DNA from: Cercophora sp. LCS_1
Lineage: Eukaryota > Ascomycota > Sordariomycetes > Sordariales > Lasiosphaeriaceae
Assembly: GCA_036250225.1 (NCBI GenBank)
Contig: JAPZLL010000002.1
Location: 930,001-994,000 of the forward strand
Length of the DNA: 64,000 bases
Direction of reading: 5' to 3'
A program made the translations under genes and the position numbers. Below, piece after piece: positions 24,790 to 36,400 of this stretch (positions are counted from its first letter, which is position 1; each line of letters begins with the position of its first letter). The notes below the pieces were generated by a model. It was not told where the DNA came from. It saw only the letters and a program-made list of their open reading frames with translations, and ran no database searches.

Positions 24790-26046
24790 ATGGCGTTCTC
24801 CAATCAACCTTCCGACAACACCTTCTTCGTCGAGTCCGACGAGCCCAGGCAACGTATCAACATGCGTGATGCCGCTAAGCTGGTCGCCCGCAACAAGCAA
24901 GAAATGATCGCCAATGAGCTGTCAAGACTTGCCTGCGACGAGTACTTGGAGGACATCATGCAGCACATGCGCCATATGGAGGTATGGAACGCCACTACAC
25001 TGAACAAGTGCTTGTGCTAACGTTGAGGATAGGATGAGACGTTACCCGATGCCAATCTCATCGACATGCAACGCGAAATCCAATGGTACATGAGGCCTTA
25101 CCTCATCGACTTCCTCATCGAGGCCCATGCGGCTTTCTCACTTCTCCCCGAGACCCTTTTCCTCACAGTCAATCTTCTCGACCGCTACTGCTCCAAACGA
25201 GTTGTTTACAAGCAACACTACCAGCTGGTTGGATGCGCCGCTCTCCTTATCGCCGCCAAGTATGGGGACAAGAAGGACAGGGTTCCTCAGATCAACGAGC
25301 TAAACAATATGTGCTGCGGCCTCTACGATGCGGGCATGTTTACCCAGATGGAGATGCACGTTCTCAACACCCTCGACTGGAACATTGGGCACCCTACCGT
25401 CGACTTCTTCACCCAGCTTATTGTGGCCGAGGAGCGCGACAGCAGAGAGGTTGAGCACATGGCGGCTTACATCTGCGAGATTGCCCTGTATCATCGCGAT
25501 TTCGTCTCCACCAAGCCGTCGATCATGGCCAGGTCTTCGTTGGCACTGGCTCGAGCGATCCTGGGTCGGCCTGAAGCCAATGATGGGGAGTGGGATCACG
25601 TCGAGAACCTCACTCTTGTCACGCTCTCCCAGCACCTTCACCAGCCTTCGGTTACGCTATCTAGGAAATACTCGAGCCCGTACTACTCCAAGGTGTCTGG
25701 AAAGCTTGCAGACTTTCTTGCGCAGCAAGCCGCCATTGCCCGTCGTGGCGCACCACCCTCCCCGCCCTGCGAGCCCGCCCTTGCGACAAAGTCGGCAAAT
25801 GTTTACAGCACCCCCCACAAAGGCCTCGGCTCCGTTCCGGGTGTTGCGGATGGATACATGACTCCTCCCATCACCCCTGATGGAGCATGTTTCGGACAAA
25901 ACAACACAATGGTTAAGGACTACCAAATGCCTCCCAGGTGTCCAGTTACCCCGACACCTCAAGCCCATATGCCGACCTACCCACAACAGCAACATGTTGC
26001 AGGACCTTCATACTTTGAGGGTACCTCATCACACATGTCCTACTGA
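24790..26046 (+). CDS. cln-1: G1/S-specific cyclin (CLN type)
   Basis: Exons 24790-24981 and 25033-26046 give 401 residues. The 51-bp intron has GTATGG, a TGCTAACG branch site and ATAG, in phase 0 (E64 then D65). The start ATG is in CAACATGGC. The cyclin box begins just after the intron with MRPYLIDFLIEAHAAF, then LFLTVNLLDRYCSKR and LVGCAALLIAAKYGDKK, placing it at about residues 70-190. A second cyclin fold follows (FFTQL, then HRDFVSTKPSIMARSSLALAR), then a Pro/Thr-rich tail with S/T-P sites (YMTPPITPDG, CPVTPTP) that could be CDK sites. Known role: activates Cdk1/CDC-2 at G1/S in the nucleus and cytoplasm. Neurospora has a single such cyclin, CLN-1, and I use that symbol by similarity. 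The long leader suggests tight control of expression. Confidence 0.88.
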
Positions 26047-27015
26047 AGACAGCAGCCTGCTGCGCCGCTCACCTGGTCGTCCAGTCGACCAAACTTCAGT
26101 TTTCTTTCCCCCTCGACTTCGTGCGTGGGGGCTCGTTTGATATATCAGGGCATTTGCGAATACCACGTTGGAAGATAAAAGATTGCAACGCATCCGGCAC
26201 CTTTTTCTCTATGGCAACATCTAGCGTCATGGCATTAGCGTTGAATTCTGCGATTTTTTTTCTTCGACGAGGCGGATATTTTGCCATGGAAAGCGACTGG
26301 TTGTTATGGACGATCAATCCCCCCAATACCCCTGGTTCCACGGCAGTTCAGTTAATTACCCGAAAATCAACAAAAACCGTGGTGTTTGTCCGACCCCTGA
26401 TGGTGACGGATAACGCCAAGCGCCCTGGAGGAACGGAAGCGCAACCAAAAAAAAACAGCACGATCTCTTTTTTCACCACGATCAGGAGGGCTCGATAGAG
26501 GCGATGTGATGTTCAAAAAGGCGGTTGGAGGTCTTCTGGAGAACGAAAGAGACTGATAAAATTTGCGATGAGAAGACCAATCTCCGGATGGGTGGAATGA
26601 GACGGGCAGTGAGCAGAGACGGATGAGGTCAACCCAGAGACGGTGTCCTCGCTTTGGCCGATGGACAGACAAGGCCTTCTTCATTTACAACCAGTCAACA
26701 CATCCAAGCACGAGCAGCACCACAGGAGTTGTGGACAAAATTCTGACCTGCGGAGGAGCGTTAGACCGCGCTGGTCAAAACGGCAGCGGTGAACAGGATC
26801 TCTTGATACCCAAAAAGCTGCACGGCAAGCACAATGGGGACGGACACGTGTTGCCGATCTTCCCCGAGCGGTGCTGTGAGGTAGCTAGCTGTAAACAGAC
26901 AAAAAATGAGTAAAAATTCTCTGGCAACTTCATCTCGCTGTATTTAATGACCACTGCCTTGGAGAATCAGGTGATGGTACTGAGTCAGACCTGGGCAGTC
27001 TCGAGTCGCTTGCCC
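26047..27015. other. Intergenic: cyclin 3' UTR and convergent 3' flank
   Basis: T-rich words after the cyclin stop (GATTTTTTTTCTTCG near 26250) suit a 3' UTR. No coding evidence. The gene to the right is on the minus strand, so the two genes converge here. Confidence 0.45.
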
Positions 27016-28678
27016 TCAACCGATTCGACATCTCTTGTTGCCGGTCTCGTTGGAGCTCCCATCTTTGTTTTGATCCTCGCGGGTAGGATCGAAGAAGGCG
27101 GTTCCATGGAGGTCATCGACTTCACACAAAGTTTTGCCATTTTTCAAGCGATGCTCAAAGGTAACGCGTTCGGGGGTGCCACAGCGGTTCCGAACCTCTC
27201 CAGCACTATCCCTCCACTCGTCGAGGCGCATATTGGCGGGAAGTCGAGTGGTGCCGAGAACATCACGGCGATTCAACCCCATCCACAGCTTGAAGTTGGC
27301 CGGGGCGCTCGACACGTAGACGACATGAAAGGGCAACAAGCCGGTCAGGCGATCCGGGATGGAATGCGGATCCCATTCGTCTCTGGTCGGCTTGCCACGG
27401 AGCATGACAACAGGAACGATGCCAACGTCTTGGTCGCCAGGCTGCTGCTGGTCACCTGTCCACACGGGCTGCGGGCCCGTTGGTGTCTCGGCGTAGAGCC
27501 CGGTGTGCAGCTCGTATGTCCTCATGGCGGATATGCTCTCGGCTGTTGCGATTCGTCGGACGCTCTGGGCGGCGTACTCCTTTGGGTTGATTTTGAGTTT
27601 TTGGAGGTCTGCTTCAAAGAGACACGGTAGGGTTGCGCCTGTGTCGAGGAGCATATTGTAGAAAACATCTGGGCCATCTGGGTCGGCTGTTCTTGAGGTT
27701 GAGGGAGAAGTTGAGGGAGAGGTTGAGGGAGAGGTTGAGGGAGAGGTTGAGGAGACGGACCCGAGTGTGCCGTTGCTGTTTTTTGTTCGTGATACGGCGG
27801 ATTTGGCTCGTCGGAACGACATAGTGATTTGGTAGTGGCCCATGTTGTCGGTCATTTTGCGCCAGCTCTTGAGGTTGTCGATACAGTACCCCTTTTTGAT
27901 GATGCCTGTTGACGAGCCGCGGATCGCTTCATCGCCGTCGCCCCATAGCGGTGGTTCGTACCACATCCATCCGGGACCATGGTCCCTCCCGTATCGGTCT
28001 AGTCGTTCTTTGCGGTCTTTGAGGACGGTGCCGTAGTCGGGACAGCGGTCAACGATGCGTCCGGCCCAGATGATGGTGTAGGATGAGGAACAGGGGATGG
28101 TGCCGGATTCGTAGCCTATGATTGCGGCTTCGATATTGGCGCGCTCAGGATCGAATTCAGACTGTCTTCGGGCTGATCGGAGAACTTCAAGACGTTGCTC
28201 AATGGCTTCCCTGTGGGTAGAGGCCAGGGATGATCTGAGGCGGTGAGCATATTTCATGAGACAGGGAAAGAAGGTTTGCTTACCTCGGTAGTGTGTTCTC
28301 CTCGTCAGTATCATCAAGCCGCCTTCTTTCGCTGGTGGCTTCTTCGAGAAGACTTGCAAACTCTGGGGATGCACGGTAGTGTTCGACCCAGAGGGTTCTT
28401 TGGGCAACTTTTCTGTCGGCAATCTCAACTCGACTAAGATCCTCCCCTTCGAGCCAAAGCGGCGACCCAACAACAATCGATGGCTTCCATATCGTTGACG
28501 AAGGGGCCCCTGACTCGCCATCTCGGTGGTGCACTCGGTTTTGATCAAAACTGGTGGCATTGTAGCCGCTGTGTTCGAGGTCGGGAGTTGCTGCATTCTG
28601 ATTATGGGCGGCTCCTTCCCTTGTCAGGGCGACAACGTCAGGGGTGGCTTCCCTCTGGTACTTCTCGTTGGGACCCAT
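27016..28678 (-). CDS. Protein of unknown function with a retropepsin-like aspartic protease motif
   Basis: Exon 1 is 28678-28284 and exon 2 is 28234-27016, giving 537 residues. The 49-bp intron (28283-28235) has GTAAGC and CCTCAG and contains the in-frame TAA that would otherwise end exon 1. The start ATG at 28678 is the first one after the divergent promoter. Residues about 1-150 are polar and charged. A Trp/Tyr-rich part around residues 180-270 includes GPGWMWYEPPL. A Ser-Thr-Pro repeat spans about 293-311. A DTGA motif (D329-A332) sits in a hydrophobic strand (YNMLLDTGATLP), and a later WMGLNRRDVLG segment (449-459) resembles the second hallmark of retropepsins (hydrophobic-G-R-D-x-L). 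One DTG per chain suggests a dimeric fold. No gag, reverse transcriptase or integrase lies nearby, so it is not an obvious retrotransposon piece. Function unknown; proteolysis is not shown. Confidence 0.75.
27695..27751 (-). repeat. 12-bp coding minisatellite encoding a Ser-Thr-Ser-Pro repeat
   Basis: About 4.7 copies of GAGGTTGAGGGA on the plus strand with a single mismatch, read on the minus strand as S-T-S-P units just N-terminal to the DTGA domain. The 12-bp unit keeps the frame, so copy number can change without breaking the protein. Confidence 0.9.
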
Positions 28679-29256
28679 CGCAATGAGACAACAGAGGGCC
28701 AGCTCTTGACCCTATTGCCTTTTTTTCCGTCGTCTAGAGAATAGAGAGTCGCCCTGTCAGCTGTTAGCTGTTGTTTCGATCAGCTTCCAATCCGGAGGGA
28801 GAGGTGGTGAAGCATTCTTTGTCCACGACAACAAAGATGGCCATACTTTTGCCTCTTCGTGGCAGCCGGCCGAAAACGGGAAGCCCCAAGAGGGGTTCTT
28901 ATTGTTTTCAGCCAAGAGCGGCGCGCCCGAGCTTTATTCTTGTCATTGTGCATTCTCAACATTCCTCTAGGCCCCGCGAAAAGGCTCACCACGCATCGAC
29001 GGTTCCAGCGTTGAATTTCACACGCAACCTGGCTACGAGGAATCGCCGGAAACGATTACATTGTAGCTGTTATGTTCGCCATTTGAGACTTATCCACTTC
29101 CCATATTCCGACTTAGATTCTTCGCCCCGGTCCCCTGAACTACACAGTATACTCTCTCCGGTCCTGCGGCGGCAGTTTGATACACCAACCACGCAATACT
29201 CTGCAAAGTTTGAAGCCCCAAGTGCTAATCAGACGGCCACCTCAACCGCACGTAAT
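28679..29256. promoter_or_regulatory. Shared divergent promoter region of the two unknown genes
   Basis: 578 bp separate the start codons of the minus-strand retropepsin-like gene and the plus-strand 1207-residue gene. Both leaders must lie here. No clear TATA box on either strand. An open frame through most of it on the plus strand continues into exon 1 of the right-hand gene, but its codons have no family features and the ATG at 29257 is preferred. Confidence 0.5.
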
Positions 29257-32200
29257 ATGGCGGGTAGCAGCCGGCCAAAGACGCCACCACCTCTCAGCGA
29301 GGTGGACGGTATGCTTCAAGCTCTCCGCAACTCTTGTGGCGCTCGCAACCCGCTGACATACACATAGATGCACTTGTTGAGAAACTCATTCATTATGCGG
29401 CTCATGATCCGGAATGTCCGCCGGAGCTGAAGAGTTATCTGACGGTCAGGGAGGTCGTGGAGGGTGGGATGCTGGGAAGCCTCGCCAGCGCCGCCAGCAG
29501 CGCTCTCAGCCTGATCCGCGGCTACCTTATGTCTTCTGAGTTCCAACAGCTTCCGAGGGGCCCTAACCTCAGGGCTATTCTCCAACGTTACCCCACCGGA
29601 TACTTTGGGGAGAGGACGAGGGAGGGCAGCCTGCCGCCTGAGTCCGCAACCCGTGCCCCTAAAACCCCAAGCAAAGTTGTTGAAGTGACCAAACATGTTG
29701 CCGAGTATCTTTCTCCAGAAACCGCCAGGACTCTGTCTTGGGACCACGACAGCGCAATAGACGTGGATTCGCCCAGATCGGAAAGGGTGCGCCGCTTCGA
29801 GCCACTAACACCAGCACCAGCACCACCGGCACCACCGTCACTTCCACCACCACCACCACCATCACCACCACCACCATCACCACCACCATCAATAATGTCA
29901 CCGACACCGACACCGGCACCTCCTCCTGCTATCCCTGTTCCGTGGAAAGTCAACCATGCATGGGAAGGAATCCCAGATGCCAAAAGCGAGCTCAGCCCTG
30001 AAGCAGAGCTGAAGAGGCTGCGCGAAATTCCAATGGAACCGATCCTCATCAAGGCCGTCAAAAACAACAGGCCTACGGAGCGCCCTATATTGCCGTCAGT
30101 CGTCAAGAACTCCATATATCGGGGGCAGCCCCAGCCACCACTCAGGGTGCGTTTCAAGACCGTCAGCATCTTCCTTTCGGATGAAGACGTGGATCGGTGC
30201 GAGACATGGCCACACAAGTTCCGAGATATCGTGGCGTATCTCAACTGGCTATGGTACGACGACGCGCAGAAGCAGCTTCATGAAGCCGACAAGGAGACCA
30301 AAGACCGGTTTTTGGAGTTGGTCCAGATGGCGCTGGCCCACGCCCTGTTCGAGGAGCACCACTACGGCAACACGCCGCTGATCATTCCCGAGCCCACCAA
30401 CCTCCCTATGCGGTCGACCCGGCTCGACTGGGCGGCCCTGCCGCACAACTTCCCTATACCCAGTCGGAACCCCGTCCTGAGCCAGGACAACCTCCTCCCG
30501 CGAACACCATATCCACGCGACATTCAGCGTGTAAACTTGATAGACAACAAAACGTGCGAAAGAAAATTCAAGGAGGCACAGGCTTCGTATTGGCAGGGAA
30601 AAGACACTGAAGGCAACTTGGCCCGAGCCGAGGCCTTGCATTTTGAAGAACAGGCAGGCAAGGTCTTTGGACTCAGCACGGTCAAGGATTTGTCAAACAA
30701 GCACACTTGGACCGGGAGCAACAAGGACAAGTGGGCCAAGGAACGAGGCCTGCGTCGACATGGCCTGCAAAAAGCCCTCCGAGGCTTCTCCGGATTTGAG
30801 CAACTGGGGCTGGGCGAGGGGCGCGTCATCCTCCCCGTATCAGCGGCGAGCCTGCGCCGTGCCGTCCAGAGCGCCGAGGGTCCGCAGTGGGTGCCGCCCG
30901 CACTCCCACGCAGTGCCATGCCGGCCCAGCTCGAGCCACTACCGTACAACGTCTTCTTCGGCCGGTACGTCAAACAGTGGAGGATCGAGAACCAAAGCGC
31001 CCTCACCGCCGCCAGGGCAAAGGACGAGACCGCGATGCTGCCTCGTAACCTCGTCGCCGGCGGCCCATTTTTCTGGCGCTACCTTGACACCGAGGGCCAG
31101 GAAAAGCAGGACTTCCTATACGAGTGCATCAAGGTCAGAAAACTGCTGAAGGAGAGGCTGCAGGTGCACCCCCGGTACCTGATAAGGAACGCGTGGAAAA
31201 TTCTCAAGCACTGGAAAGACCCGGAAAACACTAAGAATAAACTACCTGAAGGTACTGGGATCGGGTTCGGCGATATTAAAAGCAAGATCAGTGTCGAGGG
31301 ACTGCAATGGCTCACTTTTTTGACTGGCGAGTCTATTGGCGAAAAGAACCATGAGGGCCAAATCCTTGAGGCGCACGAGTCTCCGGACCAATTTAGACTC
31401 TTTCTCATATTCGCCCGGCGGGTGCAGAAACTCATGCACAACAAGCACAAGAGGGGTCTTTTCAACAGCCGCGACGAATCGACTGGTCGGTTTCAAGCCG
31501 TCACAGTGGAGCAGCTGCTCAAGGCAATTAACGACGGCCTGTCCAACAGCGCCGTCATCAGGCACGAGTTTACGCCGTTCGAGGCATGTCAGTACCTCGA
31601 AAGGCTTCACGATCGCTACCTCGTTCACTTCGAACCAGACATCACCTGCTACGGCGTCGTCACGCGCCCCCAGGCCCTGTTCCACCCCGAAGACCGCGTC
31701 CACTGGACAGCCGACGGGACCTTCTCGACAAACCTACGCACCTGGGACGAAGTCGTCGGCGGACGAAACAAGCAAACCGACGAGGAAATACCCCAAGTTC
31801 AAAAGGCATTCCTCATACTAGCATATAAACTCGGCCGGACCATCCACAAACTGAAACGTGAGCTCGAGGAGAAGCCAAAAACCACCGCCGCCGACAGGAC
31901 AAAGCTATTGGATGCCGTCAAAGAGTTCCAGGATGAGCGCAGAAAGATACTAGACCCCCCGGAGGAGCTCACGACCAGCCCCGAGGACGAAACCGACCGG
32001 CCACCCGCGCCCGAGCGACCCGATACCAGACTACTCCCGCTCAAAGTCCTCGTCGGCCGCATCGGGCACAGAAAAGAACCGCCCGATCTCACCGTAGAAG
32101 AATCCCTTACCGTGATCCGGCACAACATCATCCAAGAGCTCCTCTACAACGAGCCGATGCTGGCGCCGGGACGCGAAAAGATCTACCATGACGCCGCCGG

Positions 32201-33015
32201 TCGAACCCGCGTCGCCCTCGTCCGCGATCACAGTTGGGAGTGGGCGTCCGAGCCCGTCCGCGGGAAAGCCAAGCGCTTCTTTGACGTGAACCGCTGGCCC
32301 CTCGGCACGGGCTACCTGACCGCCGCGGCTGAGCAGGCTGTCAAGTCGGACGCTTACCAGGACCCGATGCAGACGTACGATCCGCGCAAGACAGATCCCA
32401 TCAAGGACTTTTGGAAGCGCGAGCGTCTCCGCCGCATCGGCGAAGACAACAACGTCGAGTTCAAGCCCGGCACGCCGCGCTTCCCCGTTGGCGACACGGT
32501 GTTCAAGCGGCGCAAGTTGGAGGAATACATGACCGAGGCTGCATACCAAGGTGCGTTTTCCATCTCCCTTTTCCCTCACCTTTCATTCCCACCCCCATTT
32601 TTGTATGAAAAACTAACAACTCCCAGCCTTTGGCAAGACAAAACCCAAGGAAACCCGCCTCAGCAAGATCGCTGACTTTATCAACACCACCATTCTCGGC
32701 AAACGCAAACGACCCGAACCCCGCCGCTCCGACATCCCCTTCGTTCCGGACGTCGATCCCAACGACATCCCGCGAAGCTGGGATCCACAGACTGAAACGC
32801 GCCGAAAGGAACGAGCCGAGCGAGAAGCAACGAGACTCAAGAAGCGCGCGGAAAGGGAACAAAAGCAGTCGGAAAAGGTCAAGAAGAGGGGAGAGGAATA
32901 CGAGCAGTGGGCTAAGGAGTGGAATGCTAAGAATGAGAAGCAGAAGAAGGCGTTTGAAAAGGTGGGACTTCCGACTGACCGGGTGCCTATCAATGAGAAG
33001 GGAGAGCCGATTTGA
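29257..33015 (+). CDS. Large Pro-rich, charged protein of unknown function
   Basis: Three exons, 29257-29308, 29368-32550 and 32627-33015, give 1207 residues. Intron 1 (59 bp, GTATGC, CTGACA, ATAG) restores S-E-V-D then D-A-L-V-E-K. Intron 2 (76 bp, GTGCGT, ACTAAC, CCCAG) joins A-A-Y-Q to A-F-G-K. After a helical N-terminus there is a Pro-rich stretch at about residues 162-210, encoded partly by CCA repeats. A long region with Trp- and Arg/Glu-rich helices follows, with no domain I recognise. A basic cluster GKRKRPEPRR near residue 1103 could be a nuclear signal. The last 90 residues or so are very charged (RKERAEREATRLKKRAERE) and likely coiled coil. It faces the retropepsin-like gene across a common promoter. 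A rapidly evolving or lineage-restricted fungal protein is my best description. Confidence 0.75.
29844..29890 (+). repeat. CCA trinucleotide repeat encoding poly-Pro/Ser
   Basis: About 15 CCA or TCA triplets in the coding frame of the 1207-residue gene, giving the densest part of its Pro-rich linker. Confidence 0.85.
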
Positions 33016-33443
33016 TTTGACTTGTTGGTAGTTATTTTGTTTACTTTACTTTACCCCTTTTCTAGTTTGGGATGCGGAGTTGGGATTGAGTGGATGGCGC
33101 TCTGGTAAACCAATTGATTATGTCATTTTTATTTGAGCCATCAGCCGTGTCAACATCATCGACTCCATGTCAATGGGTACATTAATTTCGATAATAGCTC
33201 CAGACTAGACTAGACTACGACTCTTCAAGTTAATCTTCCATGCCGAAATGCGCGGTCGCCCGCACGATGCCAAGAATTTCCCAGGGGCCCTCTATCTAAA
33301 AATGTCGTCTCAAGTATGCCTTCGCAAAACCGCCACGCAATGCCGCTCAAAAGCATCAGATTATCGCCATCAATACATGCTGGGGAAAATCATCATCATC
33401 GTGAATTGGGAAATCGTCACCGGACATCACGCTGCACTCCACG
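33016..33443. other. Convergent 3' flank between the unknown gene and FAB1
   Basis: Both neighbouring genes end here. The sequence is AT-richer with TTTATTTG-like words compatible with overlapping 3' UTRs. No coding signal. Confidence 0.5.
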
Positions 33444-36400
33444 TTACACATCGCCCTCAAACCTCGTCCTAGGAGTTGCGGGGTTGTTGGGGCCAGGGCT
33501 GTTCCCAAAGAGGTGCCAGCAGTTGGGCGCTTGCAGGATGTACCTGGGAATGGTTAGTGACACTGACGGGATCATGACACAAACAAGGCTTTCGTACCTG
33601 GCCATGGCCTCCCTGAACCGAGATTTGTACTCCTTAGGGCTTGTCACGGTCGGCCTGTTGCGGCCGCCACCAGCGAAGCCGCGGTCCTTGATCCAACTTT
33701 CAAGCCGCTTGTCCCACGTATATGTGCGGATGCAGTCAATGATGCCCACTACCAGCTCCTTCTTGACCTCGTCGACAGCAATCATGAGGGAGTAATCCAT
33801 AACGTCCTGTCTTGCCAAGAATAGCGTGTCGTTCCACACCGACGCGCGCAGGAGCCGCTTTGAATGCTCTCGTGCGAACAGGGGCGATTCGTAGATGTAT
33901 TCAACCATGTTTTCGTCGAGAAGCACTTCGTTCTGCTCTCCGGTCGACTGAATCCTGCGGTTTCGCATTGAACCCTTGAGGTCGAATGTGCGGCTGGGCG
34001 AACGGTCGTAAAAGAGATTCTCCATGATGAGGAGATCAAGCTTGATCTCCGTGTTGGTGATGGGATTTTTGATGATGATCTGGAAGAATCCGAGCATCTT
34101 TGCAATGACCGACGGAAGATCGTGGAAGAGGGCTTCGGCCATGATGTTAAAATAAGCCGGGGCAAACCGAAGGAAGGCCGACGTTTCGATCGGAGACAGC
34201 GACTTCATGACCAGGCGATCGTCCAGCGTCTTTAAAAAGACCGATTTAGTTTTCCCTCCCTTTGAGTCCCACTTCAGGCATCGTGACAGCGATTCAATGA
34301 TGCGATCCGCTGCCCCGCACTTGCGCCGGAGAGCGTCAAACTGCTCGGCGTAGAAGATCTTGCAAGTCATTCTGGCGGAACCTTCGGTAAACTGATACTT
34401 CAGATGCGTCCCTGTCGATCTGAGCAGACTCTTCTCTAACTCTTCCTGGTCAGCCAAAGGATCCTTGGCGTCGGAATGATGTGATGGCTTCATCTCCAGG
34501 CCATCGCTGCTCTCGTCAGTGTCGCGTTGGTTGGACATCTTCCACTGTTGTCGAATATGAGCCAGCTTTGCCTTGTAATCTTCCGAGCTCAGGGCAAACG
34601 CGATCAAGGAGCTGGGCTCGTCTTCCCTCACGATGACATCCGAATCCATGAAGAGATGGTCGGTTGCATTGATGGGGTACTCCAGTTGGGCCCACCCGCT
34701 GGCGGATCTCTCAGCCCAAAAGTTGGTCAGCATTGCCATCAGACTCTTCTTCTGGTGCTTTGGCAGTTCCTCAGGTATGTCCTCGTTAGGTTCCAGAGAC
34801 TCGGCAATGTCCTTGACGTCCGGTAGAATATCATCTAGGGTAAGGGCAGAGTTGTCAGCATCGCTTCCTCCGCCCTCGTCATCGGACCCAGCCTGGCTCT
34901 CAAGCCGGTTTTCATTAGCGTCAGTCTGTGCCGTGTTTTCTTCCGAGTTTGTAGGTCCTGGCTGTGGTTCTTTTGGTGACGTTGGCCCCGAGTATGTAGG
35001 CGTAGACTGGGATTCGTCGGCCGCTGGACCGGTATTGATGTTCTCCACCGATTTTTTGTCTCCATGATCGTCATCTGAAGGCCCGGGCTCTCGCACCGCC
35101 TGATCCACGTCCTCGTAGACCTCCACGATTGCTTTCGTGGATGTGCGCGGAAGAAACGCGCGTGTGTTTTGCATCTTGGCCGCGCGCTGCTTGCGATCCC
35201 GCATGCGTTCTTTCTCGAATTCGCGGCTTAGCTGCTCAAAGTGGCGTGCAAGGGCCGAGACTTTAGATTCGCGTTTGTGGACGTATCGAGGGATACCGGA
35301 CGGTCCCGCTTTGCGATGAGGTTTGAGGGCCCCGATACCAATGCGATCCGTGAACTTCTTATCTTCTTTGGCCGTGCCTTGGGATTCGTGAGCCTTTTGC
35401 TCCTTAAGTAGCTTTCCAATACTGGACTGCGTCCTTGGTAATGTCCCAACGACCGGTTGGGTCAAAGCCCGGGTGATGGGCGGGGACACACCAGCCCGAC
35501 GTGATGGGGCACGATCCCCTGCCCGGATCCCGTCGACTGTGCTCTCACTGTTGGTCGACGACACGCCCGCGTCTGCAGATGCTGCTCGTTGTTCCCGACG
35601 CAGCTGTTCCACCTTTTCTGTCAAATACACCTGGGTAGCCGATGTGGCGGTTGGGGCGTCTGGTTGTCTTTGAGCAGGCGGGGCATCAGCGGTTGGTATC
35701 GGCCCGCTGGACTGCTCGTCAGGAATATCAGCCCGCTCGGTCGGCGCTTCAATTGGGAGAAGTGGGCTCCTTGTCGTGGTGGGGGATATAGGAGTGGCGA
35801 GGTCAAGTGGCTCAGCTCTCTCTATAACGCCGTCGGCTTGGCTGATAGCTGCCTCATTCAAACGAGTCGCGTCGGCGGTGGGAGATGAGGGTGTTTGAGG
35901 TTGGTTGGTATCTTCCTCAGACGCCTGCGGTGTTTTCTCATCCATCTCAGAGACGCTTGTTTGTGTCGTCTGTGGTGTTGTCTTCTCCTCTGATTCGGAG
36001 CCAACCGAAGTGGTGCCATCGGTGGACGGAAGCGATTCCTTGGACTCGTTGTCCGTGAAGATCTTCTTCAGTTGGATAATGGTCAACTGTCGCACATCCT
36101 TATCCGAAAGGAAATCTGCCTCAAACTTGGCAAAGGCCGCGTCCCAATCAGTGGCTTTTTCGAGCATGTCGCGCATGATAGCGTTGAGAGGGATGACTTC
36201 GTAGTATTTGGAGTTCATGTAGGCTGCCTGGAGATTGCGAATCAGTTCTGACTGGTCATCTTGAGCCTTTTTGGCCAGCCTCTCGACTTCAGCTTTGCAA
36301 GCTTCGGCTTTCTCCGGGAGAACGCTGTCAATCCTGATGCTCTTCAATCTTGCCTTGACCGAGTTCACGAAGCGGATCCAGCGCTCCTCGACCTTGGTAA

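Noticed and set aside
26947..27630. 227-codon plus-strand frame opposite the retropepsin-like gene
   Set aside because: It is the shadow of the minus-strand coding exon, which has intron logic and recognisable motifs; this frame has none.
27016..28678. LTR retrotransposon carrying the protease-like gene
   Set aside because: No reverse transcriptase, RNase H, integrase, zinc knuckle, long terminal repeats or primer-binding site nearby, and the gene has a spliceosomal intron.
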